25,568 nt of DNA from Pelotomaculum sp. UBA4789 (GTDB lineage: Bacteria; Bacillota; Desulfotomaculia; Desulfotomaculales; Pelotomaculaceae): the NCBI GenBank assembly GCA_002402945.1, contig DHGV01000033.1, positions 1 through 25,568 of the forward strand. The letters run 5' to 3'. Below are positions 15,044 to 22,508 of this stretch, one piece after another. The notes under the pieces are model-generated. The model searched no databases, was not told the DNA's origin, and saw only the letters and a program-made list of their open reading frames with translations. The position numbers and the translations under genes are program-made. Within the stretch, counting starts at the first letter, position 1, and each line of letters opens with the position of its first letter.

Positions 15044-16312
15044 TTATTTGTCACTCAGATCCTTAATCGTTCTTTTCAGGCTGCCGCAGTCGTCCCAAGG
15101 TCCGATGCTGGCCAGGGAGAAGCTGTCCGGATCAAGCACTTCTTCTGCCAGTTCCCGGATATCGCTGATTGTTACCTTGTTCACCCTGCTTACGATTTCT
15201 TCCGGGGTAACGAACTTTCCCAGGTAGAGCTGGGATTTACCCAGCCTGCTCATCCTGGTGGTCACATTCTCCAGGCCCAGAAAAAGGCTGCCTTTAAGCT
15301 GCTCTTTCGCCCTGTACAGCTCCTCTTTCTTCACCCCATTAACCTGGATATCTCTAACCTGCTCAAATATCAGCGCCAGGACCTCGTCCACGTTTTCTTT
15401 GCTCAACCCGGCGTATATGCCAAAGAGTCCTGTATCATGATATGAGCTATGATACGAGTACACCGAATAAACCAGGCCTCTCTGTTCCCGGATATCCTGG
15501 AAAAGCCTCGAGCTGAGCCCGCCGCCCAGAATGGTATTTATAATCTGCATCACATATATTTTTTCATGATCCAGCTTCAGGCCGGGCGCACCAACAATCA
15601 GGTGGACCTGCTCGGTATCTTTGCTGCGGCAAACTATCCGCCGCTGGGCTGCCGGAACATCTACCTTTTTTATGTTTCCCTTGCCTTCTTTGTTGGCAAA
15701 GATCGGGCGCAGCTTTTTCATTACCGCATCATGAGTGATATTTCCCGCCACAGCTACTATCATCCGGCCGGGATTGTAATTCTTTTTATAGTAATCAAAC
15801 AATTTATCCCTGTTAAGCCCGTTAATTACTTCCGCCGTACCAATGATAGGCTGTCCCAGGGAATGGCCCCGCCAGATTGAGCCGGCAAAAATATCATGCA
15901 CAAGCTCATCAGGCGTGTCCTCATACATTTTTATTTCCTCGATAATGACATTTCTTTCCCTGTCGATATCAACGGGATCAAATTTTGATTCAAAAAGCAT
16001 ATCCCACAGCAGGTCCGCCGCCAGATCAAAATGTTCATCCATAACGCGGGCATAGTAACAGGTATATTCCTTGGTTGTAAAAGCGTTTAACTGGCCGCCT
16101 ATAGCATCCAGTTCCTCGGCTATGTCCTTGGCGGACCGCCGGCTGGTTCCCTTGAACATCAGGTGCTCGATAAAATGTGAGGACCCGTTCATATCAGGCG
16201 CCTCATACCGGGATCCGGTATCCACAAAAATGCCTATGGAAACCGAGCGAACGTGGGGCACTGTTTCTGTGAGGATTTGAGTTTTGTTATCCAGGGTAAC
16301 TACTTTAATCAT
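15044..16312 (-). CDS. ymxG: M16-family zinc peptidase (YmxG/MlpA-like)
   Basis: Insulinase/processing-peptidase family metallopeptidase of 422 aa. The inverted zinc motif HFIEH is at residues 46-50 (His46, Glu49, His50), and a downstream glutamate ligand is expected in the RNVIIEEIKMYEDTPDE region. The C-terminal half shows the family's GGGLSSRLFQDIREQRGLVYSVYS block, with the R/Y pair that shapes substrate binding. The ATG at 16312 is preceded by a G-run SD. The same gene lies downstream of pnp in B. subtilis (ymxG/mlpA), which supports orthology. The natural substrate is not deducible here. It follows the pnp terminator, so it probably has its own promoter. Confidence 0.95.
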   Translation of the reverse strand: MIKVVTLDNKTQILTETVPHVRSVSIGIFVDTGSRYEAPDMNGSSHFIEHLMFKGTSRRSAKDIAEELDAIGGQLNAFTTKEYTCYYARVMDEHFDLAADLLWDMLFESKFDPVDIDRERNVIIEEIKMYEDTPDELVHDIFAGSIWRGHSLGQPIIGTAEVINGLNRDKLFDYYKKNYNPGRMIVAVAGNITHDAVMKKLRPIFANKEGKGNIKKVDVPAAQRRIVCRSKDTEQVHLIVGAPGLKLDHEKIYVMQIINTILGGGLSSRLFQDIREQRGLVYSVYSYHSSYHDTGLFGIYAGLSKENVDEVLALIFEQVRDIQVNGVKKEELYRAKEQLKGSLFLGLENVTTRMSRLGKSQLYLGKFVTPEEIVSRVNKVTISDIRELAEEVLDPDSFSLASIGPWDDCGSLKRTIKDLSDK

Positions 16313-16427
16313 TAAATGAAAAACCCCCCATAATTACCGTCATTAAAAGTATTCGTTAAGGTGAAAGTCATATCCTTTTTAAGCCAGTTGATTTCATTTT
16401 AAGCAGTCTGTAGTCAGCCTGCCTTTG

Positions 16428-16456
16428 AGGATATTGCATTATAATATTATTGTAAA
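16428..16456 (-). promoter_or_regulatory. Possible promoter of the M16 peptidase-dut unit
   Basis: TTTACA (16451-16456) and TATCCT (16428-16433) are separated by 17 nt on the minus strand, immediately after the pnp terminator. The -10 matches the consensus at four of six positions. About 110 nt of leader would precede the ATG at 16312. Confidence 0.35.
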
Positions 16457-16458
16457 AT

Positions 16459-16484
16459 AAAAAACCTCTGGCACGAGGTTTTTT
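16459..16484 (-). terminator. Rho-independent terminator of pnp
   Basis: AAAAAACCTC and GAGGTTTTTT form a perfect 10-bp stem around a 6-nt loop; on the minus strand the U-rich run continues as TTTTTTATTTTAC. It begins 32 nt past the pnp stop. The A and U ends also allow it to act on the plus strand. Confidence 0.9.
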
Positions 16485-16515
16485 AAACAAAAAATATTTC
16501 TTGCGTTGGATCATG

Positions 16516-18720
16516 CTATTCGCCTGTAAAATCCCTGCGCGGGGGACGATAGCCGCGGTCTCCTTTGTCTTCCGTTCCCTGTGGGAGTGGAGTCGCATCT
16601 TTCTTGGAGAGTTTCAGCCGGCCCTGGTTATCGTAACCAATAACTTTGACCAGGATCATGTCACCTTCTTTGACCACATCTTCCACCTTGTTCACCCGGT
16701 GATGCGCAAGCTGGGATATATGCACCAGGCCCTCTTTGCCGGTCATCCCCATCATACCGGGGACAACTTCTACAAAGCAGCCAAAATCAGTGCATTTCGT
16801 GACCTTGCCGTTATAAAGCTCACCGGCATGCACGTCTTTGGTGATAGCCTCAATGATCAGCAGGGCTTTTTTCCCTTTCTCCTGGTCAACTGCAGCAATA
16901 AACACTCTGCCGTCATCTTCTACATCAATATCGGCGCCAGTTTCTTCCACGATTTTTTTGATGATCTTGCCGCCCGGACCTATAATATCCCTGATTTTAT
17001 CCGGGTCAATGGTGATCTGGATAATCCTCGGGGCGTTAGGTGAGAGCTCAGGTCTGGGAGCTTGAAGCACATCGGTCATTTTTCCCAGAATATGCATCCT
17101 TCCATCATAAGCCTGGGCCAAAGCCTGCTCGAACACATCCTGGGTAATACCCGAAATTTTTATATCCATCTGCAGGGCCGTAATCCCTTTTGCTGTCCCG
17201 GCCACCTTGAAGTCCATATCACCCAGGTGATCCTCATAGCCCTGGATGTCGGTGAGAACAGTAAAAACACTTTCTTCTGATATTAAACCCATGGCGACTC
17301 CAGCCACCGGCGCCTTTATGGGAACACCCGCGTCCATTAAAGCCAGGCAGCCGCCGCAGACACTGCCCATGGATGTGGAGCCGTTTGATTCCAAGGCATC
17401 CGATACCACACGGATGGTGTAAGGAAAATCTACTTCCCCGGGAATCACCGGCAGCAGCGCTTTTTCAGCCAGGGCTCCGTGACCGATTTCACGCCGTCCG
17501 GCGCCCCTCATTGGTCTTGTTTCACCAACGCTGTAGGGCGGGAAATTATAGTGGTGGATAAATCTCTTTGATTCTTCTACTCCCAGGCCATCCAGGATCT
17601 GTTCCTCTCTGATGGTGCCCAGGGTAGCCACAGATAGAATCTGAGTATAACCGCGGGTAAAAAGTCCTGAACCATGCGGCCGCGGCAGCACACCTACTTC
17701 AACTGTTATGGGGCGAACTTCAGTGATGGCACGGCCATCGATACGGATCTTTTCGTTCGTCATTATTTTTCTGATTGTCTTTTTCTCTACCGCGTCTATT
17801 ATTTTATTAATGGCGCTGTCTTCCCCGGGATAATCTTCCAGAAACCGCTGAAGCAGTTCTGTCTTTATCTCATCAAGAATAGTATCTCTATCCTGTTTAG
17901 ACAGCATTTCACTGATACACCTGTGAATGGTCTGGTCAAGCTTTTCCGTAGCAGTACTGGTTACAGCTTTCAGCATGGCCTCTTCCGGCTCACTGACTTC
18001 CAGAACCATCTTTGCTTTGGCCAATCCCATCTGCAGGGCTTCTTCCCTGAACTTTTCGATAAAATCAACGATTTCAGCGACTATACTGTGCCCGTACGCT
18101 ATTGCTTCGAGCATAATATTTTCCGGGACTTCCTTTGCCCCTGCCTCGACCATCATGACGGCATCCCTGGTGCCCACTACCAACAGGTGCAAATCGCTCT
18201 GCTGAGCTTGGGACAAAACCGGGTTAATCACAAATTCGCCGTCCACGCGGCCGACGATTACCCCTGCGATGGGCTGTTTAAGCGGAATCCTGGATATGTG
18301 CAGCGCTGCGGACGCGCCTATCATTGCCGCTATTTCCGGAGCATGGTCCTGGTCAACCGACATCACTGTTGAGATAACCTGGACATCATTGCGCAGCTCT
18401 TTGGGGAACAGCGGCCGAATCGGTCTGTCAATCAGCCTGCCGGAAAGAACAGCCTTTTCACTGGGGCGTCCCTCCCGTTTTATGAAACCGCCGGGTATTT
18501 TCCCAACGGCATAAAACCTCTCTTCATAATCAACGGTGAGTGGGAGAAAATCAATGCCCGCCCTGATATTTTTGGCCATAGTGGCAGTTGAAAGAACGGT
18601 AGTATCGCCATAACGCGCAAATACTGCCCCGCCTGACTGCCTGGCCAGCCTGCCGGTCTCCAGGATCATAGGACGGCCGCCAATGACGATCTCTTTCTTT
18701 AAAATTGGTTTTTCCAACAT
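16516..18720 (-). CDS. pnp: Polyribonucleotide nucleotidyltransferase (PNPase)
   Basis: Trimeric phosphorolytic 3'-5' exoribonuclease that releases nucleoside diphosphates and can add tails; part of RNA decay. The product (734 aa from the ATG at 18720) has the full architecture: two RNase PH-like domains (GGRPMILETGRLARQ near the start; TRGYTQILS and SNGSTSMGSVCGG in the second), then a KH domain with IIGPGGKIIKKI, then an S1 domain with FGCFVEV and GLVHISQLA, and a short basic tail. I chose 18720 because AGGAGG precedes it by 11 nt; a TTG at 18750 lies within the hairpin that follows rpsO. It follows rpsO as in many bacteria, but here a hairpin separates the two. Confidence 0.97.
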   Translation of the reverse strand: MLEKPILKKEIVIGGRPMILETGRLARQSGGAVFARYGDTTVLSTATMAKNIRAGIDFLPLTVDYEERFYAVGKIPGGFIKREGRPSEKAVLSGRLIDRPIRPLFPKELRNDVQVISTVMSVDQDHAPEIAAMIGASAALHISRIPLKQPIAGVIVGRVDGEFVINPVLSQAQQSDLHLLVVGTRDAVMMVEAGAKEVPENIMLEAIAYGHSIVAEIVDFIEKFREEALQMGLAKAKMVLEVSEPEEAMLKAVTSTATEKLDQTIHRCISEMLSKQDRDTILDEIKTELLQRFLEDYPGEDSAINKIIDAVEKKTIRKIMTNEKIRIDGRAITEVRPITVEVGVLPRPHGSGLFTRGYTQILSVATLGTIREEQILDGLGVEESKRFIHHYNFPPYSVGETRPMRGAGRREIGHGALAEKALLPVIPGEVDFPYTIRVVSDALESNGSTSMGSVCGGCLALMDAGVPIKAPVAGVAMGLISEESVFTVLTDIQGYEDHLGDMDFKVAGTAKGITALQMDIKISGITQDVFEQALAQAYDGRMHILGKMTDVLQAPRPELSPNAPRIIQITIDPDKIRDIIGPGGKIIKKIVEETGADIDVEDDGRVFIAAVDQEKGKKALLIIEAITKDVHAGELYNGKVTKCTDFGCFVEVVPGMMGMTGKEGLVHISQLAHHRVNKVEDVVKEGDMILVKVIGYDNQGRLKLSKKDATPLPQGTEDKGDRGYRPPRRDFTGE

Positions 18721-18744
18721 ATAGGCGCTAACCTCCTGTAGAAT

Positions 18745-18771
18745 AAACAAGCGGGTATCACCCGCTTGTTT
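18745..18771 (-). terminator. rpsO-pnp intercistronic hairpin (terminator or processing site)
   Basis: AAACAAGCGGGT and ACCCGCTTGTTT form a perfect 12-bp stem with a 3-nt loop, starting 3 nt after the rpsO stop and ending about 10 nt before the pnp SD. On the minus strand only GTTTATTC follows, a poor U-tract, so partial termination or RNase processing are both possible. In E. coli the rpsO-pnp gap carries an RNase III site (established); this hairpin is much smaller. Confidence 0.65.
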
Positions 18772-18773
18772 TA

Positions 18774-19043
18774 TTATTTCCTTAAACCAAGTTTTTCAAT
18801 CAATGAACGGTATCGATCAAAATGACGATCCCGCAGATAATTGAGCAAAGCCCTTCTCTGACCTACCATCATCAATAAACCACGCCGCGAATGGTGATCG
18901 CCCTTGTGGATTTTCAGGTGTTCAGTCAGGGTATTAATCCTTACTGTCAATATAGCCACCTGTACTTCCGGGGAACCTGTGTCGTTCTCGTGTATTTTGT
19001 GCTTTGAAATAACCTCTTGTTTCTTATCAGTGGTCAAGGCCAT
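18774..19043 (-). CDS. rpsO: 30S ribosomal protein S15
   Basis: Primary binder of the central domain of 16S rRNA, also contacting 23S rRNA at an intersubunit bridge. The 89-aa product has the family's usual length and motifs: NDTGSPEVQVAILT, LTEHLKIHKGDHHSRRGLL and the C-terminal Arg/Lys-rich YLRDRHFDRYRSLIEKLGLRK region. The ATG at 19043 has AGGAGGTG 6 nt upstream, so a longer frame running to 19082 is not used. The gene has its own near-consensus promoter and a structured leader, suggesting S15 autoregulation as known in other bacteria, and is followed by a hairpin and pnp. Confidence 0.97.
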   Translation of the reverse strand: MALTTDKKQEVISKHKIHENDTGSPEVQVAILTVRINTLTEHLKIHKGDHHSRRGLLMMVGQRRALLNYLRDRHFDRYRSLIEKLGLRK

Positions 19044-19085
19044 GCTGCTCACCTCCTTTGTTTTAAAATCGCCGCACGCCAAGAA

Positions 19086-19140
19086 AACCGCTGGAGAACA
19101 AGTCCCCTAGCCTGCGGTTCACCGGAAATAAAATTCCGGT
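19086..19140 (-). ncRNA. Structured rpsO leader, candidate S15 autoregulatory RNA
   Basis: Two stem-loops lie between the promoter and the SD. The first is ACCGGAA/TTCCGGT (7 bp, 6-nt loop, 19140-19121). Directly after it comes AACCGC/GCGGTT (19119-19086) with an inner GGGGA/TCTCC stem (one G-U pair). S15 is known to repress its own translation through diverse leader structures in different bacteria; whether this one binds S15 is inference. Confidence 0.45.
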
Positions 19141-19164
19141 AATTACAGAACTATTAACCCTATA

Positions 19165-19193
19165 ATTATAGCATAATACAGTATTCATGTAAA
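19165..19193 (-). promoter_or_regulatory. Sigma-A promoter of rpsO
   Basis: TTTACA (19188-19193) and TATAAT (19165-19170) are separated by exactly 17 nt on the minus strand, with TGC before the -10 (extended -10). This is the closest to consensus in the window. The transcript should start near 19158 and carry a leader of about 115 nt before rpsO. Confidence 0.85.
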
Positions 19194-19226
19194 CGCCGCC
19201 AGCTGAAATTATGTTGTCCATGGCCC

Positions 19227-20162
19227 TTATTCCCCTGATTTTGCACATTCCATCCTGGCTTCATTGATGTCCATTTCAATTTGTTTTACCAGGTCGGCAG
19301 CTGTCGCAAACTTTCTTTCACCTCTAAGCCGCCTAATGAAACTGACTCTGATCTGCTTACCATAGAGGTCGTCACAGAAATCCAGCAGATGCACTTCAAT
19401 GTTTCTTTTATTGCCGTGGAATGTCGGTTTACACCCGATATTCGCCAGTCCGTGATATGTATCACTCTCATGATATATCCTTGCTGAATAAACACCGTTT
19501 GGCGGCATCAGAAGATCTTCTTCGATCTCGAGATTGGCGGTGGGAAAGCCGAGTGTCCTGCCCCGCTGTTCCCCGGTTACAACCTCTCCCTCTGTAAAAG
19601 GATAATATCCCAGGAATTTTGCGGCTTCAGAAACATCACCTTTTATGATCAGGCTCCTGATATGGGTGCTGCTGACAGTATACCCTTCGACCGTAACAGG
19701 CTGGATTACCTGCAGCTTAAAGTTATATTTGTAAGAAAGATCTTCAAGCAGAGCCGGGGTTCCCTGGCCGCGATGACCAAATGTGTAATTATAACCCACG
19801 ACAACACCCTTGGCCCCAATTTCTTCACTCAAAACGGTCTTCACAAAATCTTCCGGGGCGAGGCCTGCCAGTTCCAGATCAAAAGGTACCGTTAAAAGCA
19901 CTTTCACACCCAGCCTGGCAAATAATTTCTGTTTGTATTCCTGTGATAAAAGCTGTGGCGGGCAGCTGTCAGGTTTTAAGACAGCCAGCGGGTGAGGATA
20001 AAAAGTGAATACTGCCGGCATTCCTTTTAACTCCTTCGCCATTGCCACAAGATCAAATATTAGTTTCTGGTGGCCGATATGAACACCATCAAAGTTGCCA
20101 AGGCCGATCACAATGTTTTCATGTTTGCTTTTAAGGCTTTGCCAGCTGTGATAGATGTGCAA
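19227..20162 (-). CDS. ribF: Bifunctional riboflavin kinase / FAD synthetase
   Basis: Converts riboflavin to FMN and then FAD. The N-terminal nucleotidyltransferase domain carries GNFDGVHIGH and a VVGYNYTFGHRG block; SSTHIRSLI marks the end of that domain. The C-terminal riboflavin-kinase domain carries GRTLGFPTANLE, PPNGVYSARI and NIEVHLLDF. Length is 311 aa, as expected. The start is a TTG at 20162, chosen because AGGAGG lies 8 nt upstream; an overlapping ATG there is out of frame. It follows truB by 17 nt and is the last gene of the infB-to-ribF run before the rpsO promoter. The same neighbours (truB-ribF-rpsO) occur in B. subtilis. Confidence 0.97.
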   Translation of the reverse strand: MHIYHSWQSLKSKHENIVIGLGNFDGVHIGHQKLIFDLVAMAKELKGMPAVFTFYPHPLAVLKPDSCPPQLLSQEYKQKLFARLGVKVLLTVPFDLELAGLAPEDFVKTVLSEEIGAKGVVVGYNYTFGHRGQGTPALLEDLSYKYNFKLQVIQPVTVEGYTVSSTHIRSLIIKGDVSEAAKFLGYYPFTEGEVVTGEQRGRTLGFPTANLEIEEDLLMPPNGVYSARIYHESDTYHGLANIGCKPTFHGNKRNIEVHLLDFCDDLYGKQIRVSFIRRLRGERKFATAADLVKQIEMDINEARMECAKSGE

Positions 20163-20179
20163 TGCGCATACCTCCTAAA

Positions 20180-21109
20180 TTACCTTGGCAGTACACAAAC
20201 AGGTTTAAAAATCACCCGTTCAACGTCCTGTGGATCAAATGACGTTTCCGCTACAGCCAGGAAGCCTTCCGGCCCTACCAGGCGAACCCGGTCTCCCTCA
20301 TTCAATCCCTTAGGCAGCTGGTCTATACCGGGCAAATAAAGTTTTGCACCTGAGAGCACCGCCGGAACAGCTCCGTTTTTAACAAACACAGCAGGCAGCT
20401 CGCTCAGGGCTTGATCTATGCTGATAACCTTATCCATCAAGGTATTATTCGTATTCAGGCTCTGCACTTCCTCCAGGGTGAGCGCATCAGATATCTTGTA
20501 AGGCCCAACCCCGGTTCTTACCAGAAAGGACATCAGTGCCCCGCAGCCCAGTTTGTCGCCTATATCAAGACATAGAGTCCGTACATAAGCGCCTTTCGAA
20601 CAGACCATCTGCAGCAGCGCCCGCGGGTGAGGCGTACCCCAGCCGCTGCCGCTGATAAATTCCAGGTATTTTATGTCAGCAATCCGGCCGGGGCGGTCAA
20701 CGGTAAGCCCTGCCCTGGCCAGTCTGTATAGTTTCTTTCCGTTAATCTTAATTGCCGATGTCATCGGCGGCACCTGGGTTATCTTACCGCGAAAATATGT
20801 CAGCACCGAGCGCACTTCGTCTTCGCTCAAGAAGGACGCGTCCTTTTCGTTTGTTATCTCATCATAGGTGTCGCCCGAAAGAGTGGTCAGGCCAAATGTT
20901 ATTTCAGCCCTGTATTCCTTATCTTCATCACTGAGATAACCTGCCAGCCTTGTTGCGCCTCCCAGGCAGATCAGCAATACTCCCGCGGCGCCCGGATCGA
21001 GGGTTCCGGTATGCCCTGCTTTTTTTATACCCAGAGTCCGGCGAACAAAATTAACTACATCATGAGAAGTCATTCCGGGTGGCTTTAAAATATTGATAAA
21101 TCCATTCAC
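20180..21109 (-). CDS. truB: tRNA pseudouridine(55) synthase TruB
   Basis: Isomerises U55 in the T-arm of tRNAs. The 309-aa product begins with INILKPPGMTSHDVV and carries the catalytic aspartate in GHTGTLDPGA (Asp38). KEYRAEITFGLTT and the CSKGAYVRTLCLDIG block are further family motifs, and a PUA-like C-terminal domain follows (GDRVRLVGPEGFLAV). The start is a GTG at 21109 sharing four bases (GTGA) with the nrnA stop, with AGAGGA upstream inside nrnA: translational coupling is likely. Confidence 0.97.
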   Translation of the reverse strand: MNGFINILKPPGMTSHDVVNFVRRTLGIKKAGHTGTLDPGAAGVLLICLGGATRLAGYLSDEDKEYRAEITFGLTTLSGDTYDEITNEKDASFLSEDEVRSVLTYFRGKITQVPPMTSAIKINGKKLYRLARAGLTVDRPGRIADIKYLEFISGSGWGTPHPRALLQMVCSKGAYVRTLCLDIGDKLGCGALMSFLVRTGVGPYKISDALTLEEVQSLNTNNTLMDKVISIDQALSELPAVFVKNGAVPAVLSGAKLYLPGIDQLPKGLNEGDRVRLVGPEGFLAVAETSFDPQDVERVIFKPVCVLPR

Positions 21110-22083
21110 TGGTTAATTCCTCTAACTGCCAGCAGGGCTGCGGAAATAACTTTCTCCTTTATTTCTTTCAAATCCCCCTGGATCAAACAGCCGGCGGCGT
21201 GCGGATGTCCTCCCCCGCCAAATGGTGTTGCCAGCCGGTTTACGTCCACAACATCTTTAGAACGGAAGCTGATTTTATAGCTGCCTTCTTTAATTTCACG
21301 AAAAAGCATTCCCACCTGGACTCCTCTAACCGACTTTGCATAATTAACCAAGCCCTCTGTGTGCTCGTCCGACGCGCTGGAGTTTTGGAGCATTTCAAGC
21401 GTAACTGTCATCCAACAGACTTTTCCGCAGGGACTGGCAGTCAGAGTGGACAACGCTGAGCCCAGCAGAAAAAAAACTGCTTTTGGCCTTTCCTCATAAA
21501 TGAGGGTATTGACCTTTGCTGCCGGCACGCCAATCTCCATCAATTTTGCAACCCGGCGGAGGGTATCGGGCGATGTGTTGTCATATTGAAATGAACCTGT
21601 GTCAGTGACAATGGCTGTATAGAGGCATAAGGCAATGTCCAGTGTAATTTCCAGTCCCATTTCATTGATCAGGTCGTATATGATTTCTCCCACAGCAGAA
21701 GCTGCAGGCTCTATATAATTGTACTTGCCAAAATGAACAGAGCTTACGTGATGGTCCAGGTTGATTACAACCAGATCGCTGTCTAACAATTCCTTAAAAC
21801 CATCACCCAGTCTGTCCGGCACAGAGCAGTCCAAAACAACAAGCGTGTCATATTCGCCTTCCGGCGGCAGCCCCGCCCGGTATTTTTCCAGGCGCGGCAA
21901 AAAACTATAGATTACTGGCGCCTGGTCAGCGCCGGCCATTGTCACCTTCTTGCCCATCGTTTCCAGGATTATTCCCATTGCCAGTACAGAGCCCAGGGAA
22001 TCGCCGTCAGGCATAACGTGACCGCAAATCAGCACACGCTCCGCACGAGCCAAAGCCGCGGCTATTTCAGCCAAATTATTCAT
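21106..22083 (-). CDS. nrnA: DHH/DHHA1 nanoRNase / pAp phosphatase NrnA
   Basis: Degrades two- to five-nucleotide RNAs and dephosphorylates 3'-phosphoadenosine 5'-phosphate; in some species it also cleaves linear cyclic-dinucleotide products. Motifs: GHVMPDGDSLGS (metal ligands), VVLDCS, LDHHVSS (the DHH signature), VTDTGSF, and FGGGGHPHAAG in the DHHA1 domain. I start at the ATG at 22083 (325 aa), overlapping the rbfA stop by 8 nt; a start at 22116 would only add a Lys/Arg-rich shadow of rbfA. The rbfA-nrnA-truB order is widespread in Firmicutes. Confidence 0.95.
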   Translation of the reverse strand: MNNLAEIAAALARAERVLICGHVMPDGDSLGSVLAMGIILETMGKKVTMAGADQAPVIYSFLPRLEKYRAGLPPEGEYDTLVVLDCSVPDRLGDGFKELLDSDLVVINLDHHVSSVHFGKYNYIEPAASAVGEIIYDLINEMGLEITLDIALCLYTAIVTDTGSFQYDNTSPDTLRRVAKLMEIGVPAAKVNTLIYEERPKAVFFLLGSALSTLTASPCGKVCWMTVTLEMLQNSSASDEHTEGLVNYAKSVRGVQVGMLFREIKEGSYKISFRSKDVVDVNRLATPFGGGGHPHAAGCLIQGDLKEIKEKVISAALLAVRGINQ

Positions 22084-22435
22084 TTTGACCGCCGCCTTTT
22101 TCCTTGACCTCTTCAATTAATGCCAATATTTTTGTACCGTGACTTATTGAATGATCAAGTTTAAAGGTTATTTCCGGGGTATAACGCAGGCGGATTCTTC
22201 CGCCCAGTTCTCCCCGGATAAAACCCTGGGCCTTTTGCAAAGCCTCAATTGAAGCTTTCTGCTGGTCCGGTTCGCCAAAAACACTGGCGTAAACAGCAGC
22301 GTAACGCAGATCTTTTGAAACCTCAACAGACGTAATTGAAACAAATCCTATCCTTGGATCTTTCAACTCATCCCGTAACAAATCTGATATTTCTTTTTTA
22401 ATTGCTTCAGCCAGTCTTTCGGGACGGAATGACAT
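22076..22435 (-). CDS. rbfA: 30S ribosome-binding factor RbfA
   Basis: Small KH-like protein that binds the free 30S subunit and helps 5'-end maturation of 16S rRNA. The 119-aa product opens with MSFRPERLAEAIKKE and carries DPRIGFVSITSVEVSKDL and a conserved RYTPEITFKLD segment. The ATG at 22435 has AGAGGTG 6 nt upstream; a GTG at 22444 lies within that SD. It lies 73 nt after infB with no ylxP between them, and its stop overlaps the nrnA start. Confidence 0.96.
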   Translation of the reverse strand: MSFRPERLAEAIKKEISDLLRDELKDPRIGFVSITSVEVSKDLRYAAVYASVFGEPDQQKASIEALQKAQGFIRGELGGRIRLRYTPEITFKLDHSISHGTKILALIEEVKEKGGGQNE

Positions 22436-22508
22436 TCCGAGCACCTCTCATTATAGTCTTAAGTCAAAAAGATACCAGACATCAGGAAGTGAAACATTTT
22501 GACATCAA

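Noticed and set aside
16368..16598. 76-codon minus-strand frame at the end of pnp
   Set aside because: It overlaps the pnp C-terminus in another frame and runs through the pnp terminator; no family resemblance.
17674..18372. 232-codon plus-strand frame within pnp
   Set aside because: Antisense to the PNPase RNase PH domains; no plausible product.
19063..19248. 61-codon minus-strand frame between ribF and rpsO
   Set aside because: It covers the rpsO promoter and leader hairpins, lacks an SD and has no recognisable domain.
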